Origin: Cliona cf. orientalis | Lineage: Eukaryota; Porifera; Demospongiae; Clionaida; Clionaidae | Reading direction: 5' to 3' | Assembly (NCBI GenBank): GCA_963930775.1 | Contig: OZ005704.1 | Coordinates: forward strand, 2,852,001-2,916,000 | Length of the DNA: 64,000 bases | Part shown: positions 1-12,470 of the stretch, piece after piece | Position numbering within the stretch: the first letter of the stretch is position 1 | Layout: each line of letters starts with the position of its first letter | The notes under the pieces: model-generated | What the model saw: only the letters and a program-made list of their open reading frames with translations | What the model was told of the DNA's origin: nothing | The model's database searches: none | Position numbers and translations under genes: made by a program

Positions 1-5
1 TTTAG

Positions 6-3000
6 TACTGCTACTGTTTAATAGGGATTCCAAGGAATCTAAGTGTTGCATTTTGTCACTGTGAATCTGATATGGTGACACTCGTACGACTTAATTATTG
101 GCCTGCCACACCCTCTCGTCCAAGCATTGCATTCTCATTTTCTCTACTTGACTGGCTGCAAGCTCTACTATTGGAGTGTCAAGTGCCTGTTCAAGATTTT
201 TCAAATGCTCTTGAGTTTATTATTGCTACCAAGTATGACAAGGTACTTAGCTATCACATTATTATGATTTCTTTAGTTTATAACACTGGATATGTGTAGA
301 TGCCGTGCAACATCTACCCTGTTCTTATTGAAGCTTTTGAGGAATACAGGTACATGTACATGCTTGACTTTACACTGTCGACAGACTTGAACCCTGGTTC
401 ATTGTTTTAGATCACTGAAGGGCTCTATTGATCAGCTACAAGACATTTGTGATCTTCATAAATTTGCTGTGTGCCCTACATGCCCAAAGGTATGGGTGTG
501 CAATCAGTAACAATACAGTATTCTTGTGCATTGTATGCTTGTATGATATAGGATGATGATACACTACTTACTCTCTCAATTGATGCCAATTTTGGGCTTT
601 GCCGAAAGCGATCAGCCGGAAAGAGTGTCAGTGGTCCAAAGACAAAGAATAAGATATTTATTGATCAGACAGAGGTTGACAATTATATGCAGAGTTATTC
701 TTCCCATTCTAAAACTGGTGATGTGGACAAAGTAAGCTGTACAATACTTTTTGGCAATATAAATAACTAACTGATAACAATGCAGGCTTGTACCAACTTT
801 TTAGCTGGCCATATGCTTCGCTCTAAGTCACGCTATTCAGCCTTGGATGAAACAGCAGTCATGGGAGCTGCCTGTAGACATGAGTGTCCTATACCTTGCT
901 TCTTCAGCCTCAAGCATGGAGAAAGGTCAGTATTTTGTTATATGAATGTGATTGTGTTTGTGTGAGGCGTATGTACATGTATGTGTGTCAGATGGGGTTA
1001 ATGGTTAAGATAAACCCTAATATAATTGTAGGGAAGGAGGGTGTGACGAAATCCCTCCTTCCCCCCAATTTTATGCCGTTAACACAACAGATTCTATAAA
1101 TAAATGCACCATACTATGTAGGATTGCTTACTCCGTGTACTTATGTGAGCAATTGCAACGGCTATTCCCGAAGCAGAAAGTGCAGCTAATGTATGATATT
1201 GCATGCAACCTTGAAAAGCACCTGAAGGTAATGACCATCTTAATGGTGTCTAATAGCTATTATTGTTTGAGTTTTTGTGTATTATAGACAAATGGTCGAC
1301 TGGATATACTAGAAAACTTCGAGTTTGCAGTTCCTGTTTTTCATGCATATGGACATGAGTCTGCTTGCCAGGTATGGTAGCTTAATAAGGATACCAGGAA
1401 ATATGTCATGACATCAAGCACATTGTAAATTTGCAGGTTAAGTACAACCCTCGAAATATTCTTGGATTTGGTTTGAGTGATGGTGAGGTTGTTGAGCGTG
1501 TGTGGTCATACTTAAGACGATTTGCAGCAATGACTAAAGAAATGCATCCGTCCCATCGCATTGACGTCCTAAGTGATGCACTGTCATACTACCGTCTGAA
1601 ATCTGCACGTAATCTTTGTAAGTTTCATATCTATAGTTCATGATCACGTAATGTTATTCTGAGTTTCAAAAGGTAAACTGTTGCCAAAGTGATTGATAAA
1701 TGCTAGAAAAGTAGGCCAAGAATCCACTCACCAGCTTCAGGAACTCATGGATAACTCTCCTGGTACAGCACTGAAATTCAACCTGCATGCACATGCATAG
1801 GATTATTCTTGAACGTACATGTATGATCTATAGAGTCTATATGTGGACAAGATGTTGCTCAATGGGCTGAAGAGGAGAAAACAGAGTTAGGACATTCCCA
1901 AAGATCAGAACCAGGTTAAGCCAGCTAACGATATTATGGTATTGATGTTGATTTTATTATCTATGTGAACACAGAGGAAGAGAGAATACGAAGTTTGGCA
2001 AGGGAGCGATGGTTTCTTCTCAGGCTCAAAAGCAAGTATGCTGGTATGTTAAGTATTGGCATGTTGCATGTGCATTCACTTTATTGTAACTATTTTGTAG
2101 CTGGCCAATCAATAGCCATCAGGCTCTCCAGAAGAATTAACGTGGTGACCAAACAGTTGAAATCAAAACTCGAAATGTTTAACTCAAAACATCCACCTGC
2201 TGAAAGGATGACATGGGAGGGTGTTACACGACTTGATGCTGATCAGCCACATACTATTCCACGCTGCTCAAAATATCAGGCAGTACGACTATTTCATAAG
2301 GCAGCTCGAGCCAACGAAGAAGAATTCAGGATTATTTCAGAGATGCGAAACACCATTAAGCATTACTTGTGTAAGCTTGAAGTGATATCTGCTGCAATAC
2401 ATGATATTGAACAAAATGGTGTTGCAACTACTTATCAAAAGGGAGCGCGGTCCCTACTTTTCACAAGAAAAAGACAGTGTGAGCTTGATCTAACAAGGCT
2501 TAACTCATTCATTAGTCATGGCGATTTTCCTGAATTAAGTCACTACCTTACAGAAGATGCTGACTGTGAAGAGCCTGAATTAGTACCTGAAGAAGTTGAT
2601 GAAGATCCCATATTCAGTTTGGACAGCAGTGGGCTGGAAAGCGGTAACTGTTGCCAAGATTGTCCCGAGATACACAATTTAGACTCAGATGAGCTTAGCG
2701 CAATGTCCACGAGTTCAGAATTTGCTGATGACGAGGATTTTTTGGACTGTTCTGATCAGGAATGGGAAGATTTACCAACACAGACAGCTCAAGGGCCATC
2801 AAACCCTCCACTCTTGTACCAGTCTTCTGTTAAATCGAAGACCCCTACACTATCGTTAAATTCAAGGCAATCGTTGAGGTGTGTTGATAACCGAGAACCA
2901 CTGTTAGTGCCAACGGATACAGATACAAAGGTGCTAAGTGACCGTCCTTCGTCAAGTAGTGATGAGGAAGAGTTAGAAGTTCAACATTGGAGAAAGGAGA

Positions 3001-3327
3001 AATTTCTTCGTGAGGAATACATTCGCTCTACCATGGTGAGATACCACTATAATACTATTATTGTTATTATATACACTCACCATCAATACTCATGCAGAAA
3101 CCAATTGAATTAGATGATGAACAACGGCAGATGTTGAGCAAGATAAAGGGGGGTACAGGTATGTGGACATGCAGTTCATAATGTCATAACATTGTATGAC
3201 ATAATATTATTTGAACTATATAGGACATGTATCAAAGCCATCGAGCTTTCTCAGAAAGATACCAGGAGAGAATTGTAGGAGTGCAGCAAAATTATTAGCT
3301 AAAGGCATGAGAAGACATAAATCGTAG
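6..3327 (+). CDS. KDZ (Kyakuja-Dileera-Zisupton) transposase, 5'-partial, 14 exons
   Basis: I recognise a KDZ-superfamily DNA transposase. Exons that join in phase: 6-242, 300-349, 411-489, 552-731, 786-925, 1122-1227, 1288-1371, 1437-1617, 1715-1762, 1834-1914, 1975-2043, 2101-3035, 3098-3158, 3224-3327; 784 residues before a stop, with the N-terminus left of the window. Seen: a CxC motif (FCHCE) followed by LVRLNYWPATPSRP, a CPTCPK pair, DANFGL, then likely catalytic acidic residues in LDETAV, MYDIAC and DGEVVERVW, with FHAYGH between them. The last third is acidic and Ser-rich with little recognisable fold. Family knowledge: these motifs belong to the RNase H-like KDZ transposase core. No frameshift or stop was found, so the copy may be functional. 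A convergent gene at 3501-6012 may belong to the same element. The exon borders around 1715-1975 are the least certain. Confidence 0.85.
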
Positions 3328-3500
3328 TGACTGTTGTAATGTGACAATCCATTATACAACAATAATAATGATATTATAATAATCAGACAGTGTACTATTA
3401 AATTTATCATAATAATTATCATGAAAGCTATATTCAATACATGTTTTCCTTGATCATCATTGATCCATCACTTGTGTAGCTGTGCATGCAGCTGCACTGC

Positions 3501-6012
3501 TTAGCACGACTGCATCTTATTTAAGTTATTTGCTGGCCATGCTGTGAATTGTCCAGCCATGAGCATTTCTTCATCATCAAATGAGCTGGCAAACACAGGA
3601 GCAGTGTTGGGTTGAATGTATTCAATTATAATTTTAACATAGCCTTGGGGTATAGTATGTCCATGAAGATTAGATCCTTCAGTCACGGTACCCGTTCCAA
3701 CAGACTTTCCCTTCTGCATGAGTATCACCTTGTCTCCACACATAAACTGTACTGCCGGCTCAATTGCTTGCCTTGGCTGTTTATATTTCTTTTTTTTGAA
3801 ATATGTGTGATCATGCTCTAAAGGAGCTGCAGAAGAGGGTTTGCTAACTTTGGCATGGCTCAACTCCACTATACATGCAGGTGGAGATACTGAGGAGGCA
3901 CAATGGGAAAATTCTGGCATAAGAAGAACGTTACAACTTTGGTATGACACTTTTTGAAGAAATGATGACGGTAGTGCTACTCTTCCATCACATACATGGC
4001 TAGTAAACAAAGAAAGATTTCATGGTTCATGTACAATGTACATGTAATATCTAGTGACTGTGTGTACATAGGTACAAGTATAATATTATAGTTACCTTTG
4101 TGCGGCAGTCTTTACTACAGATGATGGTAACTTGCTTGCTGTATAGAGAAAATTGTCCTGACATAATTATGGATCACCCATGCAAGATCGAGGGCCATGC
4201 AGGTACATGTACAATGTACATGTGTGTAGTCACATGCAATGAGAGCAATGGTGGTTATAGAATGAGCCCACCTGAGATTTATGATTGCTATAATAATATT
4301 ATATACATGAGGTGCACAGTTGGGCTGCTATCATATACCTATAGCTACGTGCGTGTAGCTACATGTACAGTGGAACCCCTCTACATTTCCATGGGAATGC
4401 ATTATAGTGGGACTCCTTATCTCAGGGGTTGTTTTCTATTTTGGTAATGTAGTCGCTCAATCAATTAGTGTATAATACATGGTACATATGTACATGCTAG
4501 TGCCATGTGTACAATTTTCCAATTAAAGCACACACTGTTATATACACATCACTGTGCATGTGACATCAAGTGTACATGTATAACAATTACAAAGTGCTTG
4601 TACATACACAATCGTCATGTATATACATGCACACATACATTGTACATGCATGTACACGTACATTACATGTGCAAGTACATAATTATATTATCATATAGTA
4701 TCTCTCTTTCTCACCATAGAGTTTCAAATTCTCTCTATTCTCGAGAATGCTTTTGAGAGTTGACTTTCCATATGATGATGGATGTTTAAGTGTACAGCTA
4801 GTAGGCAATCCATCAATCTTCAGGCCATACTCCTCTGTTTTTGAGTATGGTAGCCTAGCCTTGTCATCATGGATGTACTGACCTGGCAGCAAATAACATG
4901 GAGTTGACTGTACAGTATAGTTTGTACGTACAATACTTCATGTGCTTACCATACAGCTTGTTGAACAACGACTCAACGGCCTTGCGTAAAGAATCTTTGT
5001 TATCCAGCTCAATACCACCTTCAGTTGGTGATTGTGTCTTCAAGAAACCTGTATAATGTTGACAAGAGTCATGCAAGGGTTTGCTATTACTATAACATGA
5101 TGTAAACATACATGTACATACCCGACTCTTTTGCCGACAAGTATCCCAAAAAGGAATACGGTACATATGTTCCACAATCTTTCAAAAATTGAACCCCTGC
5201 CTCTGTTCCACCAACGTAGTGCTCACCCTCATGCACTACTACATACATCAAATGACAATCTTTGAGGACTTCGGCATGTTCACTCTACAGATGTATAATA
5301 TACACATTATCATAATGTATATGGCTGCAGAATCAGTGAGCAAATCCAGAGATTATAAATGTACTACATGTAGTACCATTTCTTGCAGATGACTGACAAT
5401 CTTTTTGCATTCCTTCTTCACATTTACTTCTTTGAGATTTCCACTCATCTTTTTAGCATCTTCATTGTACTTTTGTTGTTCTTCCTCAGATAAAGATTTC
5501 CACAAGATACTCGATTCTTTATTTGATGAGGCCAAACTTTGACTTGTGGACCCTGAAGAAAATGATTGTTGGTCTCTGTAATACATATAATGCATAAATA
5601 TACATGTATGTATATACATGTATGCATGCATGTAACGTTGATTGGTTTCAACACCAGAACAGAGCATTCTGAATCATTGCTGCACTGTATTTACAAAAAA
5701 AGTTGAGGTACATGTCCCTCTCCTCTGTTATGTCATGTTTTATGATACTAAATTGCTGGCAGCGAACCATATCTGCTTAACATGCATACATTATGAATGT
5801 ATCCTTTCCCACTCCATTCCCATACCAAACAAAAAATCATAAATTGTAGTAAGATATTATTATTATACTACGCCTAGCATAATTTTCGAATTGTGGGTAA
5901 TACCTTGTGATCGTAAATATTCTCCATGCCATGAGTTGTATCCAGAAAGGGCTCTCATCTTTCGGAGAGGCTTTTTCACATCACACGATGTAGATGTCTT
6001 CCTCTTGCTCAT
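3501..6012 (-). CDS. HMG-box-like protein, 7 exons, convergent with the KDZ transposase
   Basis: Seven minus-strand exons join in phase: 6012-5904, 5573-5377, 5284-5122, 5048-4950, 4882-4715, 4138-4096, 3999-3501, giving 425 aa. The first two exons resemble an HMG box split by an intron: a basic start, ALSGYNSWHGEYLRSQ, a spacer, then LWKSLSEEEQQKYNEDAKKM. The middle (HEGEHYVGGTEAGVQFLKDC, then LFNKLY) and the C-terminus are not recognised; the last exon has a basic KKKKYKQPRQ stretch and a small beta-rich region around VQFMCGDKVILMQKGK. ATG 6012 (MSKRK) is preferred; an in-frame ATG nine codons upstream is possible. It ends 174 bp from the KDZ stop, tail to tail. I infer it is either the second gene of that transposon or a DNA-binding host gene beside it. 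Confidence 0.65.
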
Positions 6013-6097
6013 TTCTACACAGACAATGAATAGATCACGCATCTTCTATCACAATAACTGTAAAGTTAGTACATGCATGTGTATGTATTGTATTATA

Positions 6098-6170
6098 ATA
6101 GTTATCTGATAGTAATTGGGGTGCATGAGATGCATGGTCGAATGCACCCCAATTACTATCAGATAACTAT
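6098..6170. repeat. Perfect 29-bp inverted repeat, 15-bp loop
   Basis: Bases 6098-6126 are the exact reverse complement of 6142-6170 (outer end ATAGTTATCTGATAG). A second, outer pair (TTGTTGGTAGTTG at 6172-6184 and its complement at 6261-6273) lies just downstream, so the locus may be a small foldback element. It is 86 bp upstream of the HMG-like gene start. Confidence 0.9.
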
Positions 6171-7154
6171 TTTGTTGGTAGTTGACCTCTGTCCACCATT
6201 GGTCTACTTTATGATGACCCAACCCCTTCCCATAGCTGGCAAATTGCCTATAAAACTAGGCAACTACCAACAAGTACACGTACAAGTACGAAGTAAGAAA
6301 TGACATGTACACCAGGTGTAAAATTAATACGGACTAGACTACAACAATGAACTCCAGTAATAAAATGCATGCATGTGTATCTACAAGTCTTTTAAAGTCT
6401 GTTACCACCACTCACTAGCTTAACCATAACCCCACTAATGTGCTGTCCATGCAGATTACTCATAATCTTAATTAGCATTTACTATCAATCAAATTACAAA
6501 GTGAACTGCTGCATGTGTTGCAGGCACAAACATACATTGTGGCTCTCCTACTTATTACTCATTACACAGAACATCAAACTGTACACAACATTTATATGTA
6601 TGTATCATTTAATGATACATACATGTATAGTAGGTACTAGCGCACAAATTAAATAGAGTATATCAAGAACTCTCTTAATAGTGACAGTGACACTAAGGGC
6701 CAGCTCCCTGCCCTGAATTGTCTTAACCGTGGCAAGGCCATATTATTATCATGGTCTCAACCCCCCCTCCCTGTTATGTTTAGGTCGGTTTAGAATATGC
6801 AAGCCATCGACACAAGTGCAACGCATACATAAAAATTGCCCATACATTTGGGCACTGCATCAAACACATACCGAGGCATTACGCTCACTCACGTCATAGT
6901 CTGAACCTGCAAGTCACCAGACTATTCCAATGTGATCAGCACTGGCAGGCTAGCCCCCTTACACATGATGAAGTATCATCATACAGAACTTGTTCTTACA
7001 TGTATGATTATGTGACAATAAATTATCGTTGCTACATAATAAACCACACACAACATGAAGAGTTACCACCTGATTGATCAGCGCACACGCATAAGTAGCC
7101 TCATACCCTGGCCCTTTGAGGGAAAATGGGTCTGGTACCTATTGTACACATATA

Positions 7155-7338
7155 CGCCAACTACCCGAAGAAAACCTAGGGTGCCACAAATGACTGTATG
7201 TTAATAGTTGCTTCGCCCTCCTCCCGTGGCCTAGGGTACGAGGTTACACCTACATCGCTTCATACTCTAGGCGCGAGAGGAGGGCAAAATAGCATACAGT
7301 CGTTTGCGGCACCCCAGATTTTCTTGGGGTAGTTGGCG
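7155..7338. repeat. MITE-like inverted repeat, about 184 bp
   Basis: The ends are CGCCAACTACCC and GGGTAGTTGGCG. The arms stay similar for about 47 bp (left GGGTGCCACAAATGACTGTA, right its near complement). Non-coding, with no target duplication that I can define. Confidence 0.75.
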
Positions 7339-8060
7339 CAGGAAATTAAAATGCAACAACCCAGCAGCACTAAAAACACTGTCTACGACCACACCACCCC
7401 TCGTGTTTCGCAAATAGGCTGGCCCAGCAGAATAATATCATCATTGAATTAATATCCCTTTTTGGGTCCCTTCAGTGGCACATGCACATCAGTATGGTGT
7501 GTGTACAGGATTTTCCTCTCCTCAGTGAATAATTATGTGGTCACGATGATATCTCGTGCCAAGGGCTTTAATATAATATATTACCCCTTGTTCATGCTTA
7601 GTAGGTAACTTACCAGTGTGTTTCACTACGTGCAGAGATCATAGACTCGGATGCACTGCCAGTAGACGCTCACAGGCTACGGCCGGCTGTATACCCGCTC
7701 CCGGAGTGTGACGACCCCTTACCTTGTCTCCTATATGATGACTTCAGCTCAGCATACACCTTGTCATACGGTCTTCCTTTTATCAGTATACATCTTGAAA
7801 TTTTTATGTGAAGCGGGTGAATAGCAAACTGGATGAGCAGCTCCACCCTTTTTCGAATAAATAGAACATAGATCAGTGCGGGCGAACCGCCCACAATTTT
7901 GTACCACACACGCACCACATGTTTCTAATTTACGCCCATCATCGCCTTCATGGCCACTTGGTTTTGCAGTACTGTCCTCAGAGTCTCAGGTTGAGTGTTG
8001 ATGCGTCAGTCTCCTCGCTATACTGGGTCTCGGGCGTGGCACGAGAGAGAATTTTTCACG

Positions 8061-11000
8061 ATGAAGGCGGAGAAAAGTGACTCGAGTGGAGAGAGGCAGG
8101 AGCCAGAGAATGAAGCTAATCTGGGCAAGAGATGGGTGAAGATTGCTGGCGTTGTCTGTCTTTACTGGTGAGAATGATCTGTCGTTTTCCCGTCTAAACA
8201 CAGGAATTTACATTAAAATTTTCAATAATCCATAGGGCTGATCTTTGATCAGAGGGGTGCGGTTCCCGGGTATCATGGCTAGAAATTATACATGCTAGCA
8301 ATACTCGATAAATTTATGTATCAGATTCTCTGGTGTAGCATTCCTGTTTTACAATGATTAAAATTAATTTTTAGTTATGCATCTTAGTACAGGTATGAGC
8401 ACATTACCTATCGTCCCATTCCCATTGCCACCCCTTTGCTGGTCTACACAAGGCTATCTCATGTTTCCAAAAAGCATGCATGCCCTGACTGACTGATCAT
8501 AAAAACTAATATTTTTGGTCCTTTGTAGGTAATTGGAAACTCTCCCTCCCTCCTATCACTTACATTACCAGACTGGGCCTGATTTGTGGTAGTACTAGTA
8601 TCAACTGTGAGCCACCTCAAGGTCATTTGTGGCTGGAAAAAGGCTGTAGGCTGGGAAATTTCCTCAAGGTTAATTGTGGCTGGAAACAGGCTATAGGCTG
8701 GGAAATTTCCTCAAAATGCCCAGTGTCCACACTGCTCTGTTGATGTCTGTAGCAGTAACACCAAGCTTTCTTTGACTAGCATGCAGTCTGAAGTTGCATG
8801 AGGGGAGTGTCTTGGCCTCATTGTGCTTGATACAGGTGCCAAATTGTATTCATTGTTGGATTATAAACAAAACTGGCATCGGATATATTATACATAAACT
8901 AAAAGATTAAGAAAAAATTCCATGCAAACCCCTTAGTGTGTGCATATACGAGTACGAATGTGCACTTTATTGAAACTGATTAGTTATTGTATGCACCAAT
9001 TATACTATTATTCACTACACAGGTTTGTGTCAATATCAATGGTCTTCCTGAATAAATACTTGCTTAGCAACAAAGATCTGAAGGTACATGTACAATGTGG
9101 TCAACTATCCATGGACTAGAAGCATTCCTCACGGGATGTCTAGTAACCATGGCAACTTCTACTATAATTCAGATTCGCCCTGTCTTGCTGTCTTGCTTTT
9201 CGGGGGAGGGGGGGTGGAACCTAGGATTATTCAGTGACCAGTTACTAAGGATAAGATATAAAGGAGTGCATATCTCTATAATTGTATCACCTTATTTTAT
9301 ATTACATCCAGTTGGGGACGCCCCTGTTCATCACCTTCTCCCAGTGTGCTGTTGCGCTAATATGCTTTATGATATTGGGATTGCTGAGCTCCAGATATCC
9401 TGACACAGTCACTTTCCCCTCACCTGAACTCAACTTTCAAACACAGCTCAAAGTGAGTGCCAGTAGCTATAATAATATTATACCACTCTTGTACGGTATA
9501 TTTACATGTATGTGACGTACTATGTACAGTTGTACAAGTGTATGTAAGTATTGGACTGTCCTCCAACCTTTTATATACAGATTATATATCAGTATCTGAT
9601 TCAGTATTCTCTCTGTCTCCTTCCCCCCTCTCCTCTCTTTGTTCTCTTTCTTTATCTCCCTCCCCACCCCTCCCACTTTTGCACTGCAGGTTCTTCCTCT
9701 CTCTGTAGTATTTGTAGGCATGGTTGTCTTCAACAATCTCACGCTCAAGTATCTTGGTGTGGCCTTCTACAATGTTGGACGTTCTCTCACCACTGTCTTC
9801 AATGTTGTAAGTAGTCCCATCTTTGCATGGCTATAACTTGAACTTGTCCTCACTCGCTGCCAGGCTGTTAGGAGGAGGAATGAAACAACCTGGTGTCTGG
9901 TGCACACTATGTCTCATTGCACCCGCAACTAGTGCACTTGCTAGTGGGAGATCTGCTCAGGTTCTAGAGTATTAAAAGATGCAGTATAGCAGGAATTTTC
10001 GTGGACCCCTTGAAATGTAAGGTAGCAAGCATAAATCCAGTGAGCATAAGTCACCATTATGGTTGCCAATTGATCTAGTAGCTTGCTCTATCTTCCTGCA
10101 ATGTTGGAGATATTGTATTGTGTCTGTAGCGATAGCCTTCCCCTTCCATTACTCTGATGGCTGGCTAACAGCTCAACTGCTAGTCACAATGGCTAGAGCA
10201 CCAGGATGTCTGCAATAATAATTATGTAAATTTAGACCTGAAATGCATACAGTCTGACAGTTACCCATGGACTCCATGTGGCAGTACTGTAGTGAATGGC
10301 ATGGCATGTATTGCTTACTCTCCTCCCTAGGTGTGGTGCCCACATGTAGTGCTCTGTAGGAGCACCTACCCCACGCACGGCATCTGCTGATGACCTTTAT
10401 CTACATATTATACTATATAGTCCAGTTGTGCAAATGAGCAGAAATTTGCATGGAGGGCATGGTCGATGGGCGTGGCTACGATGGCAAACAAAAGCACACT
10501 ATTTGTGTGCCACGCTAATTGAATCAAAGCATACTGAAGCCAATGATAATTTTTGTATCCAACGATGATAAAACCAATTACTTCATCCCTTGCGCATGCA
10601 GGCAGGATGATCGTACTACCCTGAAATTAAATATCAAAAGCGGTATATATACCGTATTCGCTCGATCAAACGCCGCGGCTACTATTTATTTCACCGCCCG
10701 AGTTTGTGCGGCGTTTATTCGAGAGCGGCGACTATTCGAGAGCGGCGTTTATTAATACCAGTAGCTGCCAGAGACGCAATCCTTAGAGAAATGGTCGATT
10801 GATACCGCTGATCGAGGAGATTCTGGCCCCTTTGCTGATGTAGAAGAAGGTTAGAACTTGTTCTAGGCTGTTTATTGTGTACCTGGCATCGAAAACGAGT
10901 CGCGAGGCATGTCCACGTGCTGGTATTCTCGAATAGTAGGCGTGGCGCGGCTACTATTCGAGAGCGGCCACTATTTCGTTCAACACTTCCGGAGGTGCGG

Positions 11001-11947
11001 CGACTATTCGAGAGCGGCGACTAATCGAGAGCGGCGTCTGATCGAGCGAATACGGTATATACACTAATGCGCTGAAACTTGATCACGTGTACACATACCG
11101 TCTCCATGGTAATAATGAAACTGGTAGCAATGAGACTCAGAGATACCATAAGTATATGGAAGAAAGTACCGTATTGACATGATAATATCACTATCATTAA
11201 TGATAACAATTTCATTTTTCAGATGAATATTACCTATCGTTTTGTTATTTTATCCTCCCACAGAGCTTCTCATTTGTTGTCCTTGGTCAGACGCTGTCCC
11301 TTCGTGTTATTACCTGCTGTGGTATCATTGTGTCTGGCTTTCTCCTCGGTCTCAAGGAGGAGGACCAGAGTGTCGAGAACCTCTCCATTCTGGGCGTGGT
11401 CAGTGGAGTTCTCGCCAGTCTCTGTGTTGCCCTCTACGCCATCTTTACGAAGAGGGTTCTACCCAACGTCGACAACAATATCTGGCGGCTGCAGTACTAT
11501 AACAACCTCAACGCTCTCCTATTGCTACTGCCCCTTATAGTCATCACTGGTGAGGTGTCCGTCCTACGAGCCTTCCCCTACTGGACTAGCCCATACTTCT
11601 GGGCACTGATCATCACCGCTGGCTTGTTTGGCATCGCAATAGGATACGTCACAGCCCTCCAGATTCAAGTAACTAGTCCACTAACGCACAACGTGAGTGG
11701 AACTGCCAAGGCTTGTGCACAGACCATCCTTGCCTGTGTAGTGTACTCAGAGGCTAAGTCGTTCTGGTGGTGGGTGAGCAATGCAATGGTGCTGGGTGGC
11801 TCCTCTGCCTACACGTATGTTAGGATGCTGGAGATGAAGTCAACAGCCAAGGAGGAACAGCATAAGAGTAGTGCAGCTGGCAACAGCAGTACTAATCTAG
11901 GGGACGAAAAATTAACTATCGAAAACGCTGAAGATGAATCTCAATAA
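8061..11947 (+). CDS. SLC35C1: GDP-fucose transporter (SLC35C1), 5 exons
   Basis: This multi-span Golgi membrane protein exchanges cytosolic GDP-fucose for luminal GMP to supply fucosyltransferases. Exons 8061-8167, 9023-9083, 9312-9452, 9690-9806 and 11264-11947 join in frame to 369 aa; the human protein, from memory, is about 364 aa. Seen: [13 protein letters not shown] near the N-terminus, [20 protein letters not shown] in the centre, and the family signature [17 protein letters not shown] followed by [13 protein letters not shown] near the C-terminus. The start is the only ATG before the first exon's conserved [12 protein letters not shown]. The C-terminal tail is hydrophilic and divergent. 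All introns have GT..AG borders, and intron 4 (9807-11263) carries a palindromic element. This is an ordinary housekeeping gene and the surest host gene in the window. Confidence 0.95.
8610..8728. repeat. Tandem duplication of about 58 bp in SLC35C1 intron 1
   Basis: Two adjacent copies share TTGTGGCTGGAAA and GGCTGGGAAATTTCCTCAA. They lie wholly in intron 1. Confidence 0.7.
10646..11061. mobile_element. Palindromic MITE in SLC35C1 intron 4
   Basis: The terminal inverted repeats are about 30 bp with one mismatch. The left starts TATATACCGTATTCGCTCG and the right is its complement. The interior carries several copies of a CGGCGACTATTCGAGAG-like motif in both orientations, so the element could fold on itself. 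It has no coding capacity. Confidence 0.8.
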
Positions 11948-12240
11948 TGTTTATAGTTATAAAATTTGTTATTGGAGAGCACTGAGGGTATATAGGAAGG
12001 GAACATTAATATATTGTGCATTCATATTCAATTTCAAAGAAAATTTCGCCTATTATATATTAAGTCTATAACTTCTATCATAGGAAACCGTAGGTGTGTG
12101 TCAGGCTTGCTTACGTCAGTTACCCTGGGCCAGCTATTCCCATGGCACTTGACCTTACTAATGGAAGCCCATAATATATCTGTTGCACTAATATAAAACT
12201 CTTAGAATGTTTCTCTTTCTACACGAACATTGGCAGAGTT

Positions 12241-12266
12241 CCCCCCCCCCCCCCCCCCCCCCCCCC
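12241..12266. repeat. Homopolymer C tract, about 26 bp
   Basis: An uninterrupted run of C lies between SLC35C1 and the next gene. Its true length is likely uncertain in the assembly. Confidence 0.9.
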
Positions 12267-12444
12267 ATTCTTATTCTGCTGTCGACGTACCACACTGCTG
12301 TCGTCCACAGTCCCAACTAAATCACCATCAATCCGCCATTTCACTTATCCCGGACTATTGTTAAATCAATTTTATAGTGCAAAATTATGACGCAAAATAA
12401 ATTTTGTTGGAAGTGGATACAGGAAACCACCAAGTATTCGTTAA

Positions 12445-12453
12445 CGCATGCGC
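12445..12453. promoter_or_regulatory. NRF1-like CGCATGCGC palindrome at a gene start
   Basis: The palindrome lies 18 bp upstream of the ATG at 12471. Matching or near-matching GCGCATGCGC sites occur near 57981, 41132, 26531 and 63083. In animals this motif is the NRF1 binding site of housekeeping promoters. In this genome it also occurs inside dispersed repeats, so the role is inferred. Confidence 0.45.
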
Positions 12454-12470
12454 AGAACGCCTGTATAACC

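Larger units (their letters stand above)
6013..8060. other. Intergenic: repeats, then promoter region of SLC35C1
   Basis: No supported gene. It holds the perfect hairpin at 6098-6170, the imperfect inverted-repeat element at 7155-7338 and GC-richer DNA from about 7620 leading to the SLC35C1 start. A minus-strand open stretch around 7722-7918 ends at a good splice donor (ACAAG|GTAAGG) but shows no recognisable protein. Confidence 0.6.

Noticed and set aside
4138..4157. Alternative acceptor at 4157 for exon 6 of the HMG-like gene
   Set aside because: It gives the wrong phase for the last exon; the acceptor at 4138 fits exactly.
7670..7918. Minus-strand 82-codon frame near the SLC35C1 promoter, with a splice donor inside
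   Set aside because: No recognisable domain and no matching acceptor exon that I could fix. The start lies in unlikely sequence.
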